Source of the DNA: JALOAD01 sp023228995 [NCBI: Candidatus Muiribacterium halophilum]
GTDB taxonomy: Bacteria > Muiribacteriota > Muiribacteriia > Muiribacteriales
Assembly (NCBI GenBank): GCA_023228995.1
Contig: JALOAD010000017.1
Coordinates: 1 to 64,000, forward strand
Reading direction: 5' to 3'
Length of the DNA stretch: 64,000 bases
Each line of letters starts with the position of its first letter. Within the stretch, counting starts at the first letter, position 1. Made by a program: the position numbers and the translations under genes. This document shows positions 21,499 through 34,227 of this stretch, piece by piece. The notes under the pieces were generated by a model. It made no database searches, was not told where the DNA came from, and was given only the letters and a program-made list of their open reading frames with translations.

Positions 21499-22362
21499 AA
21501 ATAACAATTGCAGATAAAGCGGGTTTTTGTTTTGGTGTTGAAAGAGCTGAAAACATAGTTCTTAGCACAATAAAAAACAAAAAAAATAAAGTATATACTT
21601 TTGGTCCTCTTATTCATAATCCAATAGTTGTTAAAAAACTTAAAGAATTAGGTGTGTTTCCGGTTGAAGAAGAAGATCTGCAAAAGCTTGATAAAAACAG
21701 TACAATAATAATAAGAAGTCATGGAATTGAAAAAAAAACTCTTATTAAACTTGAAAAAATGGGTTTTGATATTGTGGATGCAACCTGTCCTTTTGTAAAA
21801 AAAGCAAAAGAATCTGCAAAAACTTTATATGAAAAAAATTATAATCTTATAATACTAGGTGATATAAATCATCCTGAAGTTAAAGGAATTCATTCTTATA
21901 CAGATTATAATGGTGTAATATTAAAAGATACTGATGAATTAAAAACATATTTGAAAGAAAAAAATAACAGAGTAGGTCTTGTTGCTCAAACTACTCAGAG
22001 CAAAGAACTTTTTGAAGAATTTGTAAGTATTATGCAAGAAAAAGCTACAGATATTTGTATTTTTGATACAATATGTAATGCAACAAGTTCAAGACAACTT
22101 TCTGCAATAAAACTTGCGGAAAAAAGTGATGTTATAATTGTGATTGGTGGTTTTAATAGTGCTAATACAAAACGACTTGTTGAAATATGTAATAAAATTT
22201 GTAAAAATGTTATTTGGATAGAAAAAACCGAAGATCTTGAGCTTGAACAGCTTGACTGTTATGAAAAAATAGGAATAACAGCAGGAGCTTCTACACCTGT
22301 AAAAAGCATAGAAGAGACTAGTCAGATCATTCAAAACTATTATAATGGGAAGGTAAACAAAA

Positions 22363-22373
<11 letters not shown>
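21495..22373 (+). CDS. ispH: 4-hydroxy-3-methylbut-2-enyl diphosphate reductase
   Basis: 292 residues. Last enzyme of the non-mevalonate isoprenoid pathway, using a [4Fe-4S] cluster. The three cluster cysteines are C12 (GFCFGVERA), C98 (DATCPFVK) and C194 (TICNATSSRQ). Active-site HP and E-T-type segments (HNPIVV, NHPEVKG, AQTTQS) are present. It overlaps both neighbours (4 bp with rseC-like, 11 bp with rpsA); the ispH-rpsA pair is conserved or fused in clostridia. Confidence 0.97.
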
Positions 22374-25556
<3,183 letters not shown>

Positions 25557-25600
25557 TAATAAATGTTTTTTTTAAAGCGGAGTTTTTAATAAAAAGGGCA

Positions 25601-25633
25601 GGCAAGGTAGAATATACCTACTGCCTTTTTTTA
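25601..25633 (+). terminator. Terminator between gap and pgk
   Basis: Stem GGCA-AGGTA / TACCT-AC-TGCC with loop GAATA, followed by seven Ts. Confidence 0.8.
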
Positions 25634-25683
25634 TTTAATAAAAGGATTTAATTAATTATTTGAAGTGTTTAAAGGAGATTTTT

Positions 25684-26874
25684 ATGCAAAAAGCAACAAT
25701 AAAAGATTTTAATTTCAATAATAAAAAAGTATTTGTCCGTGTTGATTTTAATGTACCTCTTAAAGATAAAAAAATAACAGATGATAATCGAATTGAGGCA
25801 GCATTACCAACTATAAATTACTTATTAGAAAATGGAGCAACTTTAATTTTAGCTTCGCATCTTGGAGATCCTAAAACTGAAGAGGATAAAGAACTTCTTA
25901 ATATGGAAGCTGTTGCTCAAAGACTTTCAGAATTGCTTGGAAAAAAAGTATTAAAAGCACCTTCTTGTATAGGAAAAGAAGTTAAAGATATGGTAGATAA
26001 TTTAAAAAAAGGAGATGTTCTTTTACTTGAAAACACAAGATTTCATAAAGGTGAAAAGAAAAATGATCCTGATTTTGCAAAAGAATTAGCAAGTTATGCA
26101 GATGTTTGTGTAAATGATGCTTTTGGCACAGCACATCGAGCTCATGCTTCAAATTGTGGTGTTGCAGAATTATTACCTTGTTATGCTGGTTTTTTAATGG
26201 AAAAAGAAATTGATATGATTGGAAACACTTTGGAAAATCCTAAAAGACCATTTATTGCAATACTAGGTGGAGCTAAAGTATCTTCAAAGATTGGAGTAAT
26301 AGAAAATCTTTTGACAAAAGTTGATACACTTCTTATTGGTGGAGCTATGGTATTTACATTTGCCAGAGCTTTAGGATATGAAACTGGTAACTCTCTTGTC
26401 GAAGAAGACAAAATAGAGCTTGCAAGCGAGCTTATAAAAAAAGCTAAAAAAGCTGGCAAAAAACTTATATTTCCTGTTGATTTTATATGTGCTGATAAAA
26501 TAGAAGAAAATGTAAAGACAAAAATCTGTCCTATTCAAAAAATTGATAAAGGTCTTATAGGTCTTGATATTGGACCAGAATCTTTAAAAATATTTGAAAA
26601 AGAATTAATAAATGCTAAAACTGTAGTTTGGAATGGTCCAATGGGAGTTTTTGAAATAGATATTTTTGCCAAAGGTACAAAAAAAATAGCTAATATTATG
26701 GCTAAATTAAAAGATGCTAGAACTATTATAGGCGGTGGAGATTCAGCTGCTGCTGTTAATCAATTTGGTCTTGAATCAAAAATGACACATATATCAACTG
26801 GTGGAGGAGCTTCATTAGAATATATGGAAGGTATAGAATTACCAGGGATAAAAGCAATTAAGGATGCTCAGTGA
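25684..26874 (+). CDS. pgk: Phosphoglycerate kinase
   Basis: 396 residues. The N-terminal signature [12 protein letters not shown], the substrate motif [23 protein letters not shown], and the nucleotide-binding GGGDSAAA and [10 protein letters not shown] all fit. ATG 25684 has AAAGGAG 7 bp upstream; a longer frame opening at 25660 (TTG or similar) adds residues not found in Pgk. Part of a gap-pgk-tpiA glycolytic cluster, though a terminator and repeats separate the genes. Confidence 0.98.
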   Translation: MQKATIKDFNFNNKKVFVRVDFNVPLKDKKITDDNRIEAALPTINYLLENGATLILASHLGDPKTEEDKELLNMEAVAQRLSELLGKKVLKAPSCIGKEVKDMVDNLKKGDVLLLENTRFHKGEKKNDPDFAKELASYADVCVNDAFGTAHRAHASNCGVAELLPCYAGFLMEKEIDMIGNTLENPKRPFIAILGGAKVSSKIGVIENLLTKVDTLLIGGAMVFTFARALGYETGNSLVEEDKIELASELIKKAKKAGKKLIFPVDFICADKIEENVKTKICPIQKIDKGLIGLDIGPESLKIFEKELINAKTVVWNGPMGVFEIDIFAKGTKKIANIMAKLKDARTIIGGGDSAAAVNQFGLESKMTHISTGGGASLEYMEGIELPGIKAIKDAQ

Positions 26875-27231
26875 GCATCAATTAAAAATTAACAATTAAC
26901 AATTAAAAATTAAGAATTAAAAAGCTGGGAATTTCGAATGTTGGATTATAAAAGCCGTGAGCGTGACTATTAAAAGCGTATAGAAGCGGTATAAAAAAAA
27001 CCGGGAAAGCTGTGACAGATAAAGCGTGACATGTCATTGTATGATATTAGTGACAAAAAACAAAGTCACGATGTTAACGGAGAGTCGAAGACTCTTGTTA
27101 CAAGCAATTTTTTCGTAGAATAAATTGCAGTCACATTTATTAAACTCTGTCATTCCGGTACTATTTTGAGAAATCTGTCATCCCGGTATGATTCTGAGCC
27201 GGGATCTAGATTTAAAAATTATGGAGGATTT
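26875..27231. other. pgk-tpiA intergenic region with repeats
   Basis: 357 bp. Contains AATTAAAAATTAAC-type AT repeats, AAGCGGTATA copies (26972-26990), a reverse-oriented partial TGTCAC repeat (27012-27062), a hairpin GAGTCGAAGACTC (27082-27094), a degenerate 28-bp hairpin relative (27149-27176) and a full CCGG hairpin (27177-27207) 25 bp before the tpiA start. Confidence 0.75.
27177..27207 (+). repeat. CCGG hairpin repeat upstream of tpiA
   Basis: Perfect ATCCCGG / CCGGGAT stem, forward orientation, preceded directly by a degenerate copy that ends GAGAAATCT instead of GAGCCGGGATCT. It would lie in the tpiA leader or close to its promoter. Confidence 0.85.
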
Positions 27232-27984
27232 ATGAGAAAAATCTTTATTGCAGGGAATTGGAAAATGAATAATACATTATCTGAAACAAAAACTTTTATA
27301 GAAGAATTTAAACAAAGTGTAAAATCTATAGATAATATTGAAATAGGTATTGCACCAAGTTTTGTAAATTTAGCTTATGCAAAAGCATTATGTCAAGATT
27401 CAAATATTAAGGTAATAGCTCAGAATATGTATTTTGAAGATAATGGAGCCTATACTGGAGAAATCAGTCCATTAATGTTAAAAGATATTAATATTGACTA
27501 TGTTATTATTGGACATTCAGAAAGAAGACAATATTTTGGTGAAACTGAAGAAACTGTTAATAAAAGAATAAGAAAAGCATTTGAGCATAATATAAAAGTT
27601 ATTTTATGTATTGGTGAAAAACTTCAAGAAAGAGAACAGGGAATAACAAATATTGTTCTTGAAAAACAATTAAAAGGTGATTTAAAAGAGCTTGATAATA
27701 ATAAAGTTGCTGAAATAGTAATAGCTTATGAGCCTGTTTGGGCAATTGGAACTGGTAAATCAGCAAAAACTGAAGATGCACAGAATGCTTGTAATTTTAT
27801 TAGAAAAACATTAAAAGATATGTTTGGCGAAGAAATAGCTCAAAAAGTCAGAATTCAATACGGTGGTAGTGTTAAAGCTGAAAACTCAAAAGAATATATG
27901 AGTCAAACAGATATTGATGGAGCTTTAGTTGGTGGAGCTAGTTTAAAAGCTGATAGCTTTTCAAAACTTATAAAAGCAGTTTAG
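27232..27984 (+). CDS. tpiA: Triosephosphate isomerase
   Basis: 250 residues. Start MRKIFIAGNWKMNNT includes catalytic Lys in NWKMN; VIIGHSERRQYF holds the catalytic His, and AYEPVWAIGTGKSA the catalytic Glu; the phosphate loop is YGGSVKAEN. ATG 27232 has GGAGGA 6 bp upstream. A longer open frame reaching 27166 simply translates the hairpin repeat and is not the start. Confidence 0.98.
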   Translation: MRKIFIAGNWKMNNTLSETKTFIEEFKQSVKSIDNIEIGIAPSFVNLAYAKALCQDSNIKVIAQNMYFEDNGAYTGEISPLMLKDINIDYVIIGHSERRQYFGETEETVNKRIRKAFEHNIKVILCIGEKLQEREQGITNIVLEKQLKGDLKELDNNKVAEIVIAYEPVWAIGTGKSAKTEDAQNACNFIRKTLKDMFGEEIAQKVRIQYGGSVKAENSKEYMSQTDIDGALVGGASLKADSFSKLIKAV

Positions 27985-28167
27985 AAAACCAATAAGAGCG
28001 TGAAAAATCAAAGTACAGAAGCTGTTCTTACTTTTAATTCGATATTGAAAATTAAAAATCTGTCACAGCTTCACAGTACTTTCTTTTAATTCGACATTCA
28101 ACATTCGACATTGCAAATTAAAAATTTGTCCTCATGTTATATTGAAGTAAATTTTATTTAAAAATCT

Positions 28168-28583
28168 GTCATCCCGGTATGATTCTTAGCCGGGATCTTC
28201 TTTAGCTTTATAATTACCTATTATTTCATCAAAGAAATATTAATTAATCGGACCACATGAAATTTAACTTCCATGTAAAATTCCCTCTTACGATGTTCGC
28301 CTTTGCAATACCTCCGTATATTGCATACTTCGTAACAGTCTCCATAGTTCCTCTTAATTAATTTTCTTTGATTTCATTATTCAAAAAATTTCTCCTTGTT
28401 TTATATTATCAATTTTTAATTTTTAATTGCTTCATTAACTCTGTCATCCCGGTATGATTCTTAGCCGGGATCTTCTTTTGATTTCATTATTCAAAAAATT
28501 TCTCCTTGTTTTATATTATCAATTTTTAATTTTTAATTGCTTCATTAACTCTGTCATCCCGGTATGATTCTTAGCTGGGATCT
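28168..28583 (+). repeat. S1 composite repeat, copy A (hairpin-core-hairpin-hairpin)
   Basis: CCGG hairpins at 28168-28198, 28443-28473 and 28553-28583 (the last with GCTGGGAT) enclose the S1 core. The segment 28368-28477 is repeated in tandem at 28478-28587, so the right end is duplicated. Core landmarks: ATCAAAGAAATATTAATT, CGGACCACATG, AATACCTCCGTATATTGC, and AATTAATTTTCTTTGAT, the last being an inverted copy of the first. Confidence 0.85.
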
Positions 28584-28602
28584 CGCTCTTGTTTTGATTT
28601 TT

Positions 28603-28677
28603 GTCACTAATGTCACAAAGTGACATGTCACGCTTCACCTGTCACAGCTTCACAGTTCTTTCTTTTAATTCGACATT
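28603..28677 (+). repeat. TGTCAC repeat
   Basis: Palindrome ATGTCACAAAGTGACAT plus tail to CGACATT. It follows S1 composite A at the same distance as in copies B, C and D. Confidence 0.8.
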
Positions 28678-28706
28678 CAACATTCGACATTGCAAATTAA
28701 AAATCT

Positions 28707-30695
28707 TCACTGAACATTTTTAAAATGCATTATTTTTAATCCGGTTAATACATCTATGAAAATTGCACCATGTTTTTTTGTTGAAATATAATTACTATTA
28801 GATAAAAGCTCAAGAGTTTGTTTATGTGGATTATTATATTGATTAGAACATGATATTATAAACAAAGCTTTGGAATTTTTTTCAATTATATCTCTTGATA
28901 GTGAATTTTTACCACCATGATGACCAACAAATAAGTAATCAGAGTTATTTTCATATAAAGACATATATTTTAATGATTTTTCGCTTGAAAGATCTGAGCA
29001 GAAAAATATTTTTTTGTTAAAAACTTTTAAATTATAAAAAAAAGAGTAATTGTTTCTATTATCAGACTTTTCTCTTATAAAATCTAGTGAATAAAGTTTT
29101 GAGTTAATATTATAATTATCTTTTTTTAAAATATCACCATATAAAAGTTTTGAATTAAAGTCAGGTAAATATAACTTCATAATAAATTTGTTTTGATCAA
29201 TATCAATTAGTCCGCTAAAGTGGTCATTATCATTATGTGATATAAGCACTGTATTTATGTTTTTCCCAGACAAGGTTAGAAAATTTTCTAAAGTAGTATT
29301 GAATTTGTAATAATTATTACCGCCATCAAATAATATATATTTACCAGTCCAATTAAATAAAATACTTTGACCATGACCTGTATCAAAAACAATAATATAA
29401 GGAAATAATTGAAAATACAAAAACAAACAGACTAAAAGAAATAAAAGTTTTTTCTTTTTAAAAAATAAAAAAAATAAAATCAAAAAAATCATAATATATT
29501 TAAAATTAAGATTTATTGTATAATTATATTTATATAAAAACTCAAGTAAATTAATAACAATTTTATTAGGAATAAGCAGAATATAAGAATATTGGAAATT
29601 AAAAAATATAAAAAATAATATAGAACTTATTATTATAAAAGGAAATATAATAATCAAAGCAAAATTCAAAAAAACATAATAAATAGAGAGAGATTTCATA
29701 ATAAAAAGACTTTCTAACGCAAAAAGAAGAGTTAGTTTTAATTTTTCCTTGTTAAAAATTACAATTTGAGAGTAAAATATAACTGAATAAAAAAAAGATG
29801 GATTATAAATAATAAGAGGATTATAAAGCATTGTAATTATAGTAAAAATACCAAGGTTTTCAAGTGAATACGCAGGTCTTCCAAAATAATGAGCAAGTTT
29901 ATCAACAAAATAAATATAAAGAGCTCTAAGACAAGAAAATGAAAAGTTTGAAAGAATAAAAGCTACAATTACAACAAAGTAATTTGTATATTTAATTTTT
30001 TTAAAAAATTTATCATTTATAGCCAAAAAAACACCTAAATGCATACCAGAAAAAGCTATAAAATGTGAAATATTGAGATTTTGAAAAATAGCATATAACT
30101 TTTTTTTAGATTTCCTTTCATTAAAAATAAGAGAACTTGCAAGAAGATAACCTTTATTTTCACTCCATAATTCATATAATTTACATGAAAATCGTGATCG
30201 ATAATAATAAAATAAATTCTTTTTATCAGATTTTTTAATGTTTTTAGCATAAACTCTATAAAAAATCTTTTGTGAATTAAGGTATTTAGAATAATTAAAT
30301 TCAAAAAAATTAGCAGTACTGTTAAGGTTATTAAATCTTAAAAAAGCTGTATAATAGCAACCTTCTTCTAAAATTTCTTTTGAATAAAGAGTAAAATTAA
30401 GTTTATTAACTTTAATTGTATAAAAAGTATCTGAAGTTTTTTCTTTCACAAAAAACAAATAATCATTATCAGGTAATTGATAAGAAATAATGTTTTGAAA
30501 TCTTAACTGAAACAATAATATTAAAGCTAAAATACATATTAAAATAAGTATATTTTTTTTAAAAATATACAAAAATGATAATAAAAAAATAATGTAAAAT
30601 AATATAGAAAAAACATATTTAAAATGAATATATGTTGCAATCATTGATATAAAACCTATTGAAAAAAGGGGATTATTGTTTATTAAAGATTTCAT
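28707..30695 (-). CDS. comEC: DNA uptake channel protein ComEC/Rec2
   Basis: 662 residues. Many hydrophobic helices: an N-terminal pair, a soluble segment about residues 70-150, then the competence domain (SHFIAFSGMHLGVFLAI and helices to about 430). The C-terminal metallo-beta-lactamase-like domain begins VFDTGHGQSILF and contains the metal motif SHNDNDHFSG and VGHHGGKNS. ComEC carries single-stranded DNA across the inner membrane in natural transformation. Its start overlaps the comEA-like gene by 23 bp. Codon use is strongly A/T and Phe/Ile/Lys-rich as expected for a membrane protein in this genome. Confidence 0.9.
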   Translation of the reverse strand: MKSLINNNPLFSIGFISMIATYIHFKYVFSILFYIIFLLSFLYIFKKNILILICILALILLFQLRFQNIISYQLPDNDYLFFVKEKTSDTFYTIKVNKLNFTLYSKEILEEGCYYTAFLRFNNLNSTANFFEFNYSKYLNSQKIFYRVYAKNIKKSDKKNLFYYYRSRFSCKLYELWSENKGYLLASSLIFNERKSKKKLYAIFQNLNISHFIAFSGMHLGVFLAINDKFFKKIKYTNYFVVIVAFILSNFSFSCLRALYIYFVDKLAHYFGRPAYSLENLGIFTIITMLYNPLIIYNPSFFYSVIFYSQIVIFNKEKLKLTLLFALESLFIMKSLSIYYVFLNFALIIIFPFIIISSILFFIFFNFQYSYILLIPNKIVINLLEFLYKYNYTINLNFKYIMIFLILFFLFFKKKKLLFLLVCLFLYFQLFPYIIVFDTGHGQSILFNWTGKYILFDGGNNYYKFNTTLENFLTLSGKNINTVLISHNDNDHFSGLIDIDQNKFIMKLYLPDFNSKLLYGDILKKDNYNINSKLYSLDFIREKSDNRNNYSFFYNLKVFNKKIFFCSDLSSEKSLKYMSLYENNSDYLFVGHHGGKNSLSRDIIEKNSKALFIISCSNQYNNPHKQTLELLSNSNYISTKKHGAIFIDVLTGLKIMHFKNVQ

Positions 30696-31014
30696 AAGCC
30701 TCTTTAATTTTAGAAAATTTTACCTTACCAATACCTTTTATCTTTTGAATATCATCTATTACTTTGATATCACCTTTTTTAAAATGTAATAAAATAAGTG
30801 AAGCAAGTTTTTCTCCTATACCTTTAATTTTTATAAGATTACTTTCAGTAAAAAAAGCTATATTAAGCTTTTCTTTTATAGCAGATTTTTCAATTTTGTT
30901 GTTTTTAAAAACAGTTTCTACAGGAATAAGGCTTTCTTGAGAATCAATTATTTCAACAAAAGAAAAAATAACAAAAATAAATAATATAAAAGTTATAAAT
31001 TCAATTTTTTTCAT
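30673..31014 (-). CDS. comEA: ComEA-like helix-hairpin-helix DNA-binding protein
   Basis: 113 residues. N-terminal hydrophobic segment (about residues 4-20) acts as signal or membrane anchor. The C-terminal 60 residues hold two HhH motifs, LIKIKGIGEKLASLIL and IQKIKGIGKVKFSKI, as in ComEA, the DNA receptor for uptake. ATG 31014 is preferred over an upstream TTG-type start at 31029 because it begins MKKIEF. Overlaps comEC, so both are co-transcribed. Confidence 0.85.
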   Translation of the reverse strand: MKKIEFITFILFIFVIFSFVEIIDSQESLIPVETVFKNNKIEKSAIKEKLNIAFFTESNLIKIKGIGEKLASLILLHFKKGDIKVIDDIQKIKGIGKVKFSKIKEAYEIFNKQ

Positions 31015-31208
31015 ACAAAGATATAACAAATTCTATGCCATTGAAATTAAGAGCAGGTTAATGGAAAAAGCAAAAGACCGGTAATTGAAATTTGAGATTA
31101 AATTGTTTCATTTTAAGAATGTGTATCAAAAATAAACAAAAATCAATATAATGTCATCCTAGTATTATCCTGAATTTTTGTTGTACCCGGTACTATTCTG
31201 AGAAATCT

Positions 31209-31556
31209 GTCATCCCGGCATGACTTTGATCCGGGATCTTCTTTAGCTTTATAATTACCTATTATTTCATCAAAGAAATATTAATTTATCGGACCACATG
31301 AAATTTAACTTCCATGTAAAATTCCCTCTTACGATGTTCGCCTTTGCAATACATCCGTATATTGCATACTTCGTAACAGTCTCCATAGTTCCTCTTAATT
31401 AATTTTCTTTGATTTCATTATTCAAAAAATTTCTCCTTGCTTTATATTATCAATTTTTAATTATTAATTATTAATTATTAATTGCTTCATTAACTCTGTC
31501 ATACCGACATGACTTTGAGAAATCTGTCATCCCGGTATGCTCTTGAGCCGGGATCT
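31209..31556 (+). repeat. S1 composite repeat, copy B
   Basis: Hairpins at 31209-31239 (CCCGGCATGACTTTGATCCGG) and 31526-31556 enclose an intact S1 core in forward orientation. Confidence 0.85.
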
Positions 31557-31575
31557 CGCTCTTGTTTTGAGTTTT

Positions 31576-31650
31576 GTCACTAATGTCACAAAGTGACATG
31601 TCACGCTTCACCTGTCACAGCTTCACAGTTCTTTCTTTTAATTCGACATT
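31576..31650 (+). repeat. TGTCAC repeat
   Basis: Same palindrome and tail as the copy at 28603; follows S1 composite B. Confidence 0.8.
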
Positions 31651-31679
31651 GGAAATTAAAAATGTTCACAGAATATTTT

Positions 31680-31710
31680 GACCCTCAACCCTCAACCCTC
31701 AACCCTTAAA
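31680..31710. repeat. Heptamer tandem repeat CCCTCAA
   Basis: About four tandem units of ACCCTCA downstream of the secreted TPR gene, breaking down into ACCCTTAAACTCTTAAACC. Confidence 0.8.
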
Positions 31711-31730
31711 CTCTTAAACCTTTTTATTTA

Positions 31731-33254
31731 CTATTCTTCTTCAATATAAAACTCAGTTGCCATTAATGGAGAAACACCGTAAATATCACTGATAACTGTT
31801 TTATTTTTGACTTTAAAATGTAATTTAGAATGAATGTGAGAAAATTTCCAAGATATTTTACCCATATTTTTATAACCAATATCTAAATTAATCTTTTTAA
31901 CATAAGATAGATAACCTTGTTCAATAAGAGAATCCATTTTAAGATTAGCATCATTAGTTCTTAAAAACCAAGCATTATAAGCTCCCTGAATAATCATTGA
32001 AAATAAAAGAGAGTCTACTAATTCTTTTGATTTTAAATAATAAGTTTCTTGTTTGAAATTTTTGTTATAAAGGTTATCAATTAATGCAAAAAAATACTTT
32101 TTCATATCGTTAATATTATGTTTTTTTTCTGAAATTAAATAAAGATAATATAAAGCTCTTAAGTCTTTTTCATTATATTCAAGAGCTTTTTTATAAGCTT
32201 CTTCTAAAGCTATAGTTGCAATATTAAATTTGTTTTCCTTTAATAATCTATCTGCTTCATCAAATTTTTCTTTGATATAAATTAAAGTATTTTCTCCATC
32301 TTCAGGTAAGTCATAAAGTCCAGCTATAATTTTTTTATCTTTAGAAAGATGATCATCTAAAGTTATTTTTTCTTTTGAAGATATTAGACTATATGATGGT
32401 TTTTTCTTAATTTCTTTACTATCTTCTGTTATAAGTGTAATTTTAATTTCTTCAGTTAAAATTTGTTTATCAGAGATTTCTGTAATATTAACTTTTTCTT
32501 CTATTAAAGGTTCAATGACTATTTCAGTTGTATCTTCTAATTTTTTAGCGAGTTCTTCTTCTATTTTATTTTTTTGTATTTGCTCATATTCGATTTCATC
32601 AAGTAATTTTTTTGCTTCTAAATTTTGGGAATTAAGTATTAATGCTATTTTTAACTCTGATAAAGCTTGATTTTTTTTATTATTATTAAAATTAAATTTA
32701 GCTTTTAAAAACCATTGTCTTGAATCTTCTTCTGAATGAGTTTTTTCTTTTAAAAACTTATCAGCTATATTTTTTAAATCAATATTTTCTTTATTTTCAA
32801 TTCTTTCTTGTTTTTCTTTATATAGTTGAAGTTCATATAATCTTTTGGATTTAAAAGTATATATTCTATAGGCTTCTTCCGAGGGTTCTATTTCATAAGC
32901 TTTTATAAAAGCATAAGTAGCTTCACCATAATTTTTTCTTTCATATTGAAACAAACCATTTGTATACCATTGATAAGCACGACCATTTTTATTTGAAATT
33001 TCAGGAATATCATGTTCAATAATTTTAGGTATATAATCTGTTAATGTTGATATTTTGGTAAGATAATCAATTGCAATATAATTGAAATTATCAATATCGA
33101 GAATTTTTTCAAAATATTCAATTGCTTTTTTATATCTTTCAAGTTGATAATAAAATTTGCCATAATTTATAAGTTCATTAATAGTTCTTTCATTATTAGA
33201 AAAAACTGAGGTTGTAAATAACACTATTATTAATGTAATATAAATTAGTCTCAT
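31731..33254 (-). CDS. Secreted or periplasmic TPR protein
   Basis: 507 residues, family not recognised beyond TPRs. A signal peptide (MRLIYITLIIVLFTTSVFS) is followed by a TPR region (about residues 25-240, for example YGKFYYQLERYKKAIEYFEK), a charged low-complexity linker rich in Glu/Lys/Thr (about 215-300), and a second helical-repeat part (about 320-420). The C-terminal 90 residues look globular and may be the functional domain. Divergent from ridA, 27 bp apart, so the promoters must overlap. Confidence 0.75.
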   Translation of the reverse strand: MRLIYITLIIVLFTTSVFSNNERTINELINYGKFYYQLERYKKAIEYFEKILDIDNFNYIAIDYLTKISTLTDYIPKIIEHDIPEISNKNGRAYQWYTNGLFQYERKNYGEATYAFIKAYEIEPSEEAYRIYTFKSKRLYELQLYKEKQERIENKENIDLKNIADKFLKEKTHSEEDSRQWFLKAKFNFNNNKKNQALSELKIALILNSQNLEAKKLLDEIEYEQIQKNKIEEELAKKLEDTTEIVIEPLIEEKVNITEISDKQILTEEIKITLITEDSKEIKKKPSYSLISSKEKITLDDHLSKDKKIIAGLYDLPEDGENTLIYIKEKFDEADRLLKENKFNIATIALEEAYKKALEYNEKDLRALYYLYLISEKKHNINDMKKYFFALIDNLYNKNFKQETYYLKSKELVDSLLFSMIIQGAYNAWFLRTNDANLKMDSLIEQGYLSYVKKINLDIGYKNMGKISWKFSHIHSKLHFKVKNKTVISDIYGVSPLMATEFYIEEE

Positions 33255-33281
33255 AATTAATATTATCGGAGGATTTACGCT

Positions 33282-33662
33282 ATGAGTAAAAAAATATTAA
33301 ATTCAGAAAAAATGCCAAAAGCTGTTGGACCTTATTCCTTGGCAACAGAAATTAATGGTATTATCTTTTTATCAGGACAGCTACCTGTTGATGTAAATAC
33401 AGGTGAACTTGAAATTACTGATACAAAAAAAGCTACTAAAATTATAATGAATAATATAAAAACTTTTGTTGAAGAACAGGGTTTAACTATGAAAAATATT
33501 TTAAAAGCAACTATATTTTTGACAGATATGAAAGAATTTCCTCAAGTTAATGAAATTTATGGTAGTTTTTTTGAGAGTGATTATCCTGCTAGAGAGTGTG
33601 TACAGGTTGCTGCATTACCAAAAGGTGTTAGTGTTGAAATAAGTGCTTTTATTGCAAGATAG
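33282..33662 (+). CDS. ridA: RidA-family enamine/imine deaminase
   Basis: 126 residues, full length. Typical features: PKAVGPYSLATEINGIIFLSGQ, the catalytic Arg in PARECVQVAALPKG and C-terminal VEISAFIA. RidA hydrolyses reactive enamines made by PLP enzymes. Stand-alone gene with a GGAGGA site; it is followed at once by S1 repeat C. Confidence 0.95.
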   Translation: MSKKILNSEKMPKAVGPYSLATEINGIIFLSGQLPVDVNTGELEITDTKKATKIIMNNIKTFVEEQGLTMKNILKATIFLTDMKEFPQVNEIYGSFFESDYPARECVQVAALPKGVSVEISAFIAR

Positions 33663-33708
33663 AAATTTAACCCTCAAACACTTAAACTCTCGAACTTTTT
33701 TTATCTTT

Positions 33709-34056
33709 GTCATCCCGGCATGACTTTGAGCCGGGATCTTCTTTAGCTTTATAATTACCTATTATTTCATCAAAGAAATATTAATTTATCGGACCACTTG
33801 AAATTTAACTTCCATGTAAAATTCCCTCTTACGATGTTCGCCTTTGCAATACATCCGTATATTGCATACTTCGTAACAGTCTCCATAGTTCCTCTTAATT
33901 AATTTTCTTTGATTTCATTATTCAAAAAATTTCTCCTTGCTTTATATTATCAATTTTTAATTATTAATTATTAATTATTAATTGCTTCATTAACTCTGTC
34001 ATACCGACATGACTTTGAGAAATCTGTCATCCCGGTATGCTTCTGAGCCGGGATCT
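33709..34056 (+). repeat. S1 composite repeat, copy C
   Basis: Hairpins 33709-33739 and 34026-34056 around an S1 core differing from copy B by only a few bases (CGGACCACTTG instead of CGGACCACATG). Confidence 0.85.
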
Positions 34057-34074
34057 CGCTCTTGTTTTGAGTTT

Positions 34075-34149
34075 TGTTACTAATTTCACAAAGTGACATG
34101 TCACGCTTTATCTGTCACAGCTTCACAGTTTTTTCTTTTAATTCGATAT
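34075..34149 (+). repeat. TGTCAC repeat, degenerate
   Basis: Starts GTTACTAATTTCACAAAGTG; otherwise as the copy at 28603. Confidence 0.75.
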
Positions 34150-34227
34150 TGTCCTTTTTTATTGATTTTATCTCTAAAATATAAAAAAAATATGTCGAAA
34201 TATAATTATATGGAAAGAATTGATTTG

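Larger units (their letters stand above)
27985..28706. other. Repeat-filled tpiA-comEC intergenic region
   Basis: 722 bp between convergent genes. It holds GTGAAAAATC and TCGACATT fragments (28000-28130), a complete S1 composite with a 110-bp internal tandem duplication (28168-28583) and a TGTCAC repeat (28603-28692). No gene seen. Confidence 0.8.
31030..31730. other. Repeat-filled intergenic region
   Basis: 700 bp upstream of comEA and downstream of the secreted TPR gene. It contains an AATCAATATAATGTCATCC segment also seen at 19743, degenerate hairpins (31152-31208), S1 composite B (31209-31556), a TGTCAC repeat (31576-31650) and a CCCTCAA heptamer array (31680-31710). No gene and no obvious comEA promoter found. 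Confidence 0.75.
33663..34227. other. Repeat-filled intergenic region
   Basis: 565 bp: a short CCCTCAAACACTTAAACTCTCG remnant, S1 composite C (33709-34056), a TGTCAC repeat (34075-34149) and the short leader of the LysM/M23 gene. No additional gene. Confidence 0.75.

Noticed and set aside
27166-27231. N-terminal extension of TpiA
   Set aside because: Extension is a translated CCGG hairpin; MRKIFIAGNWKMN is the normal start and has its own Shine-Dalgarno.
31680-31710. Telomere-like repeat
   Set aside because: The CCCTCAA unit resembles telomeric DNA but is only about four units in mid-chromosome.
34093-34227. Longer N-terminus of the LysM/M23 protein
   Set aside because: The extra 45 codons translate a TGTCAC repeat; start at 34228 (or 34192/34210) fits the membrane anchor.
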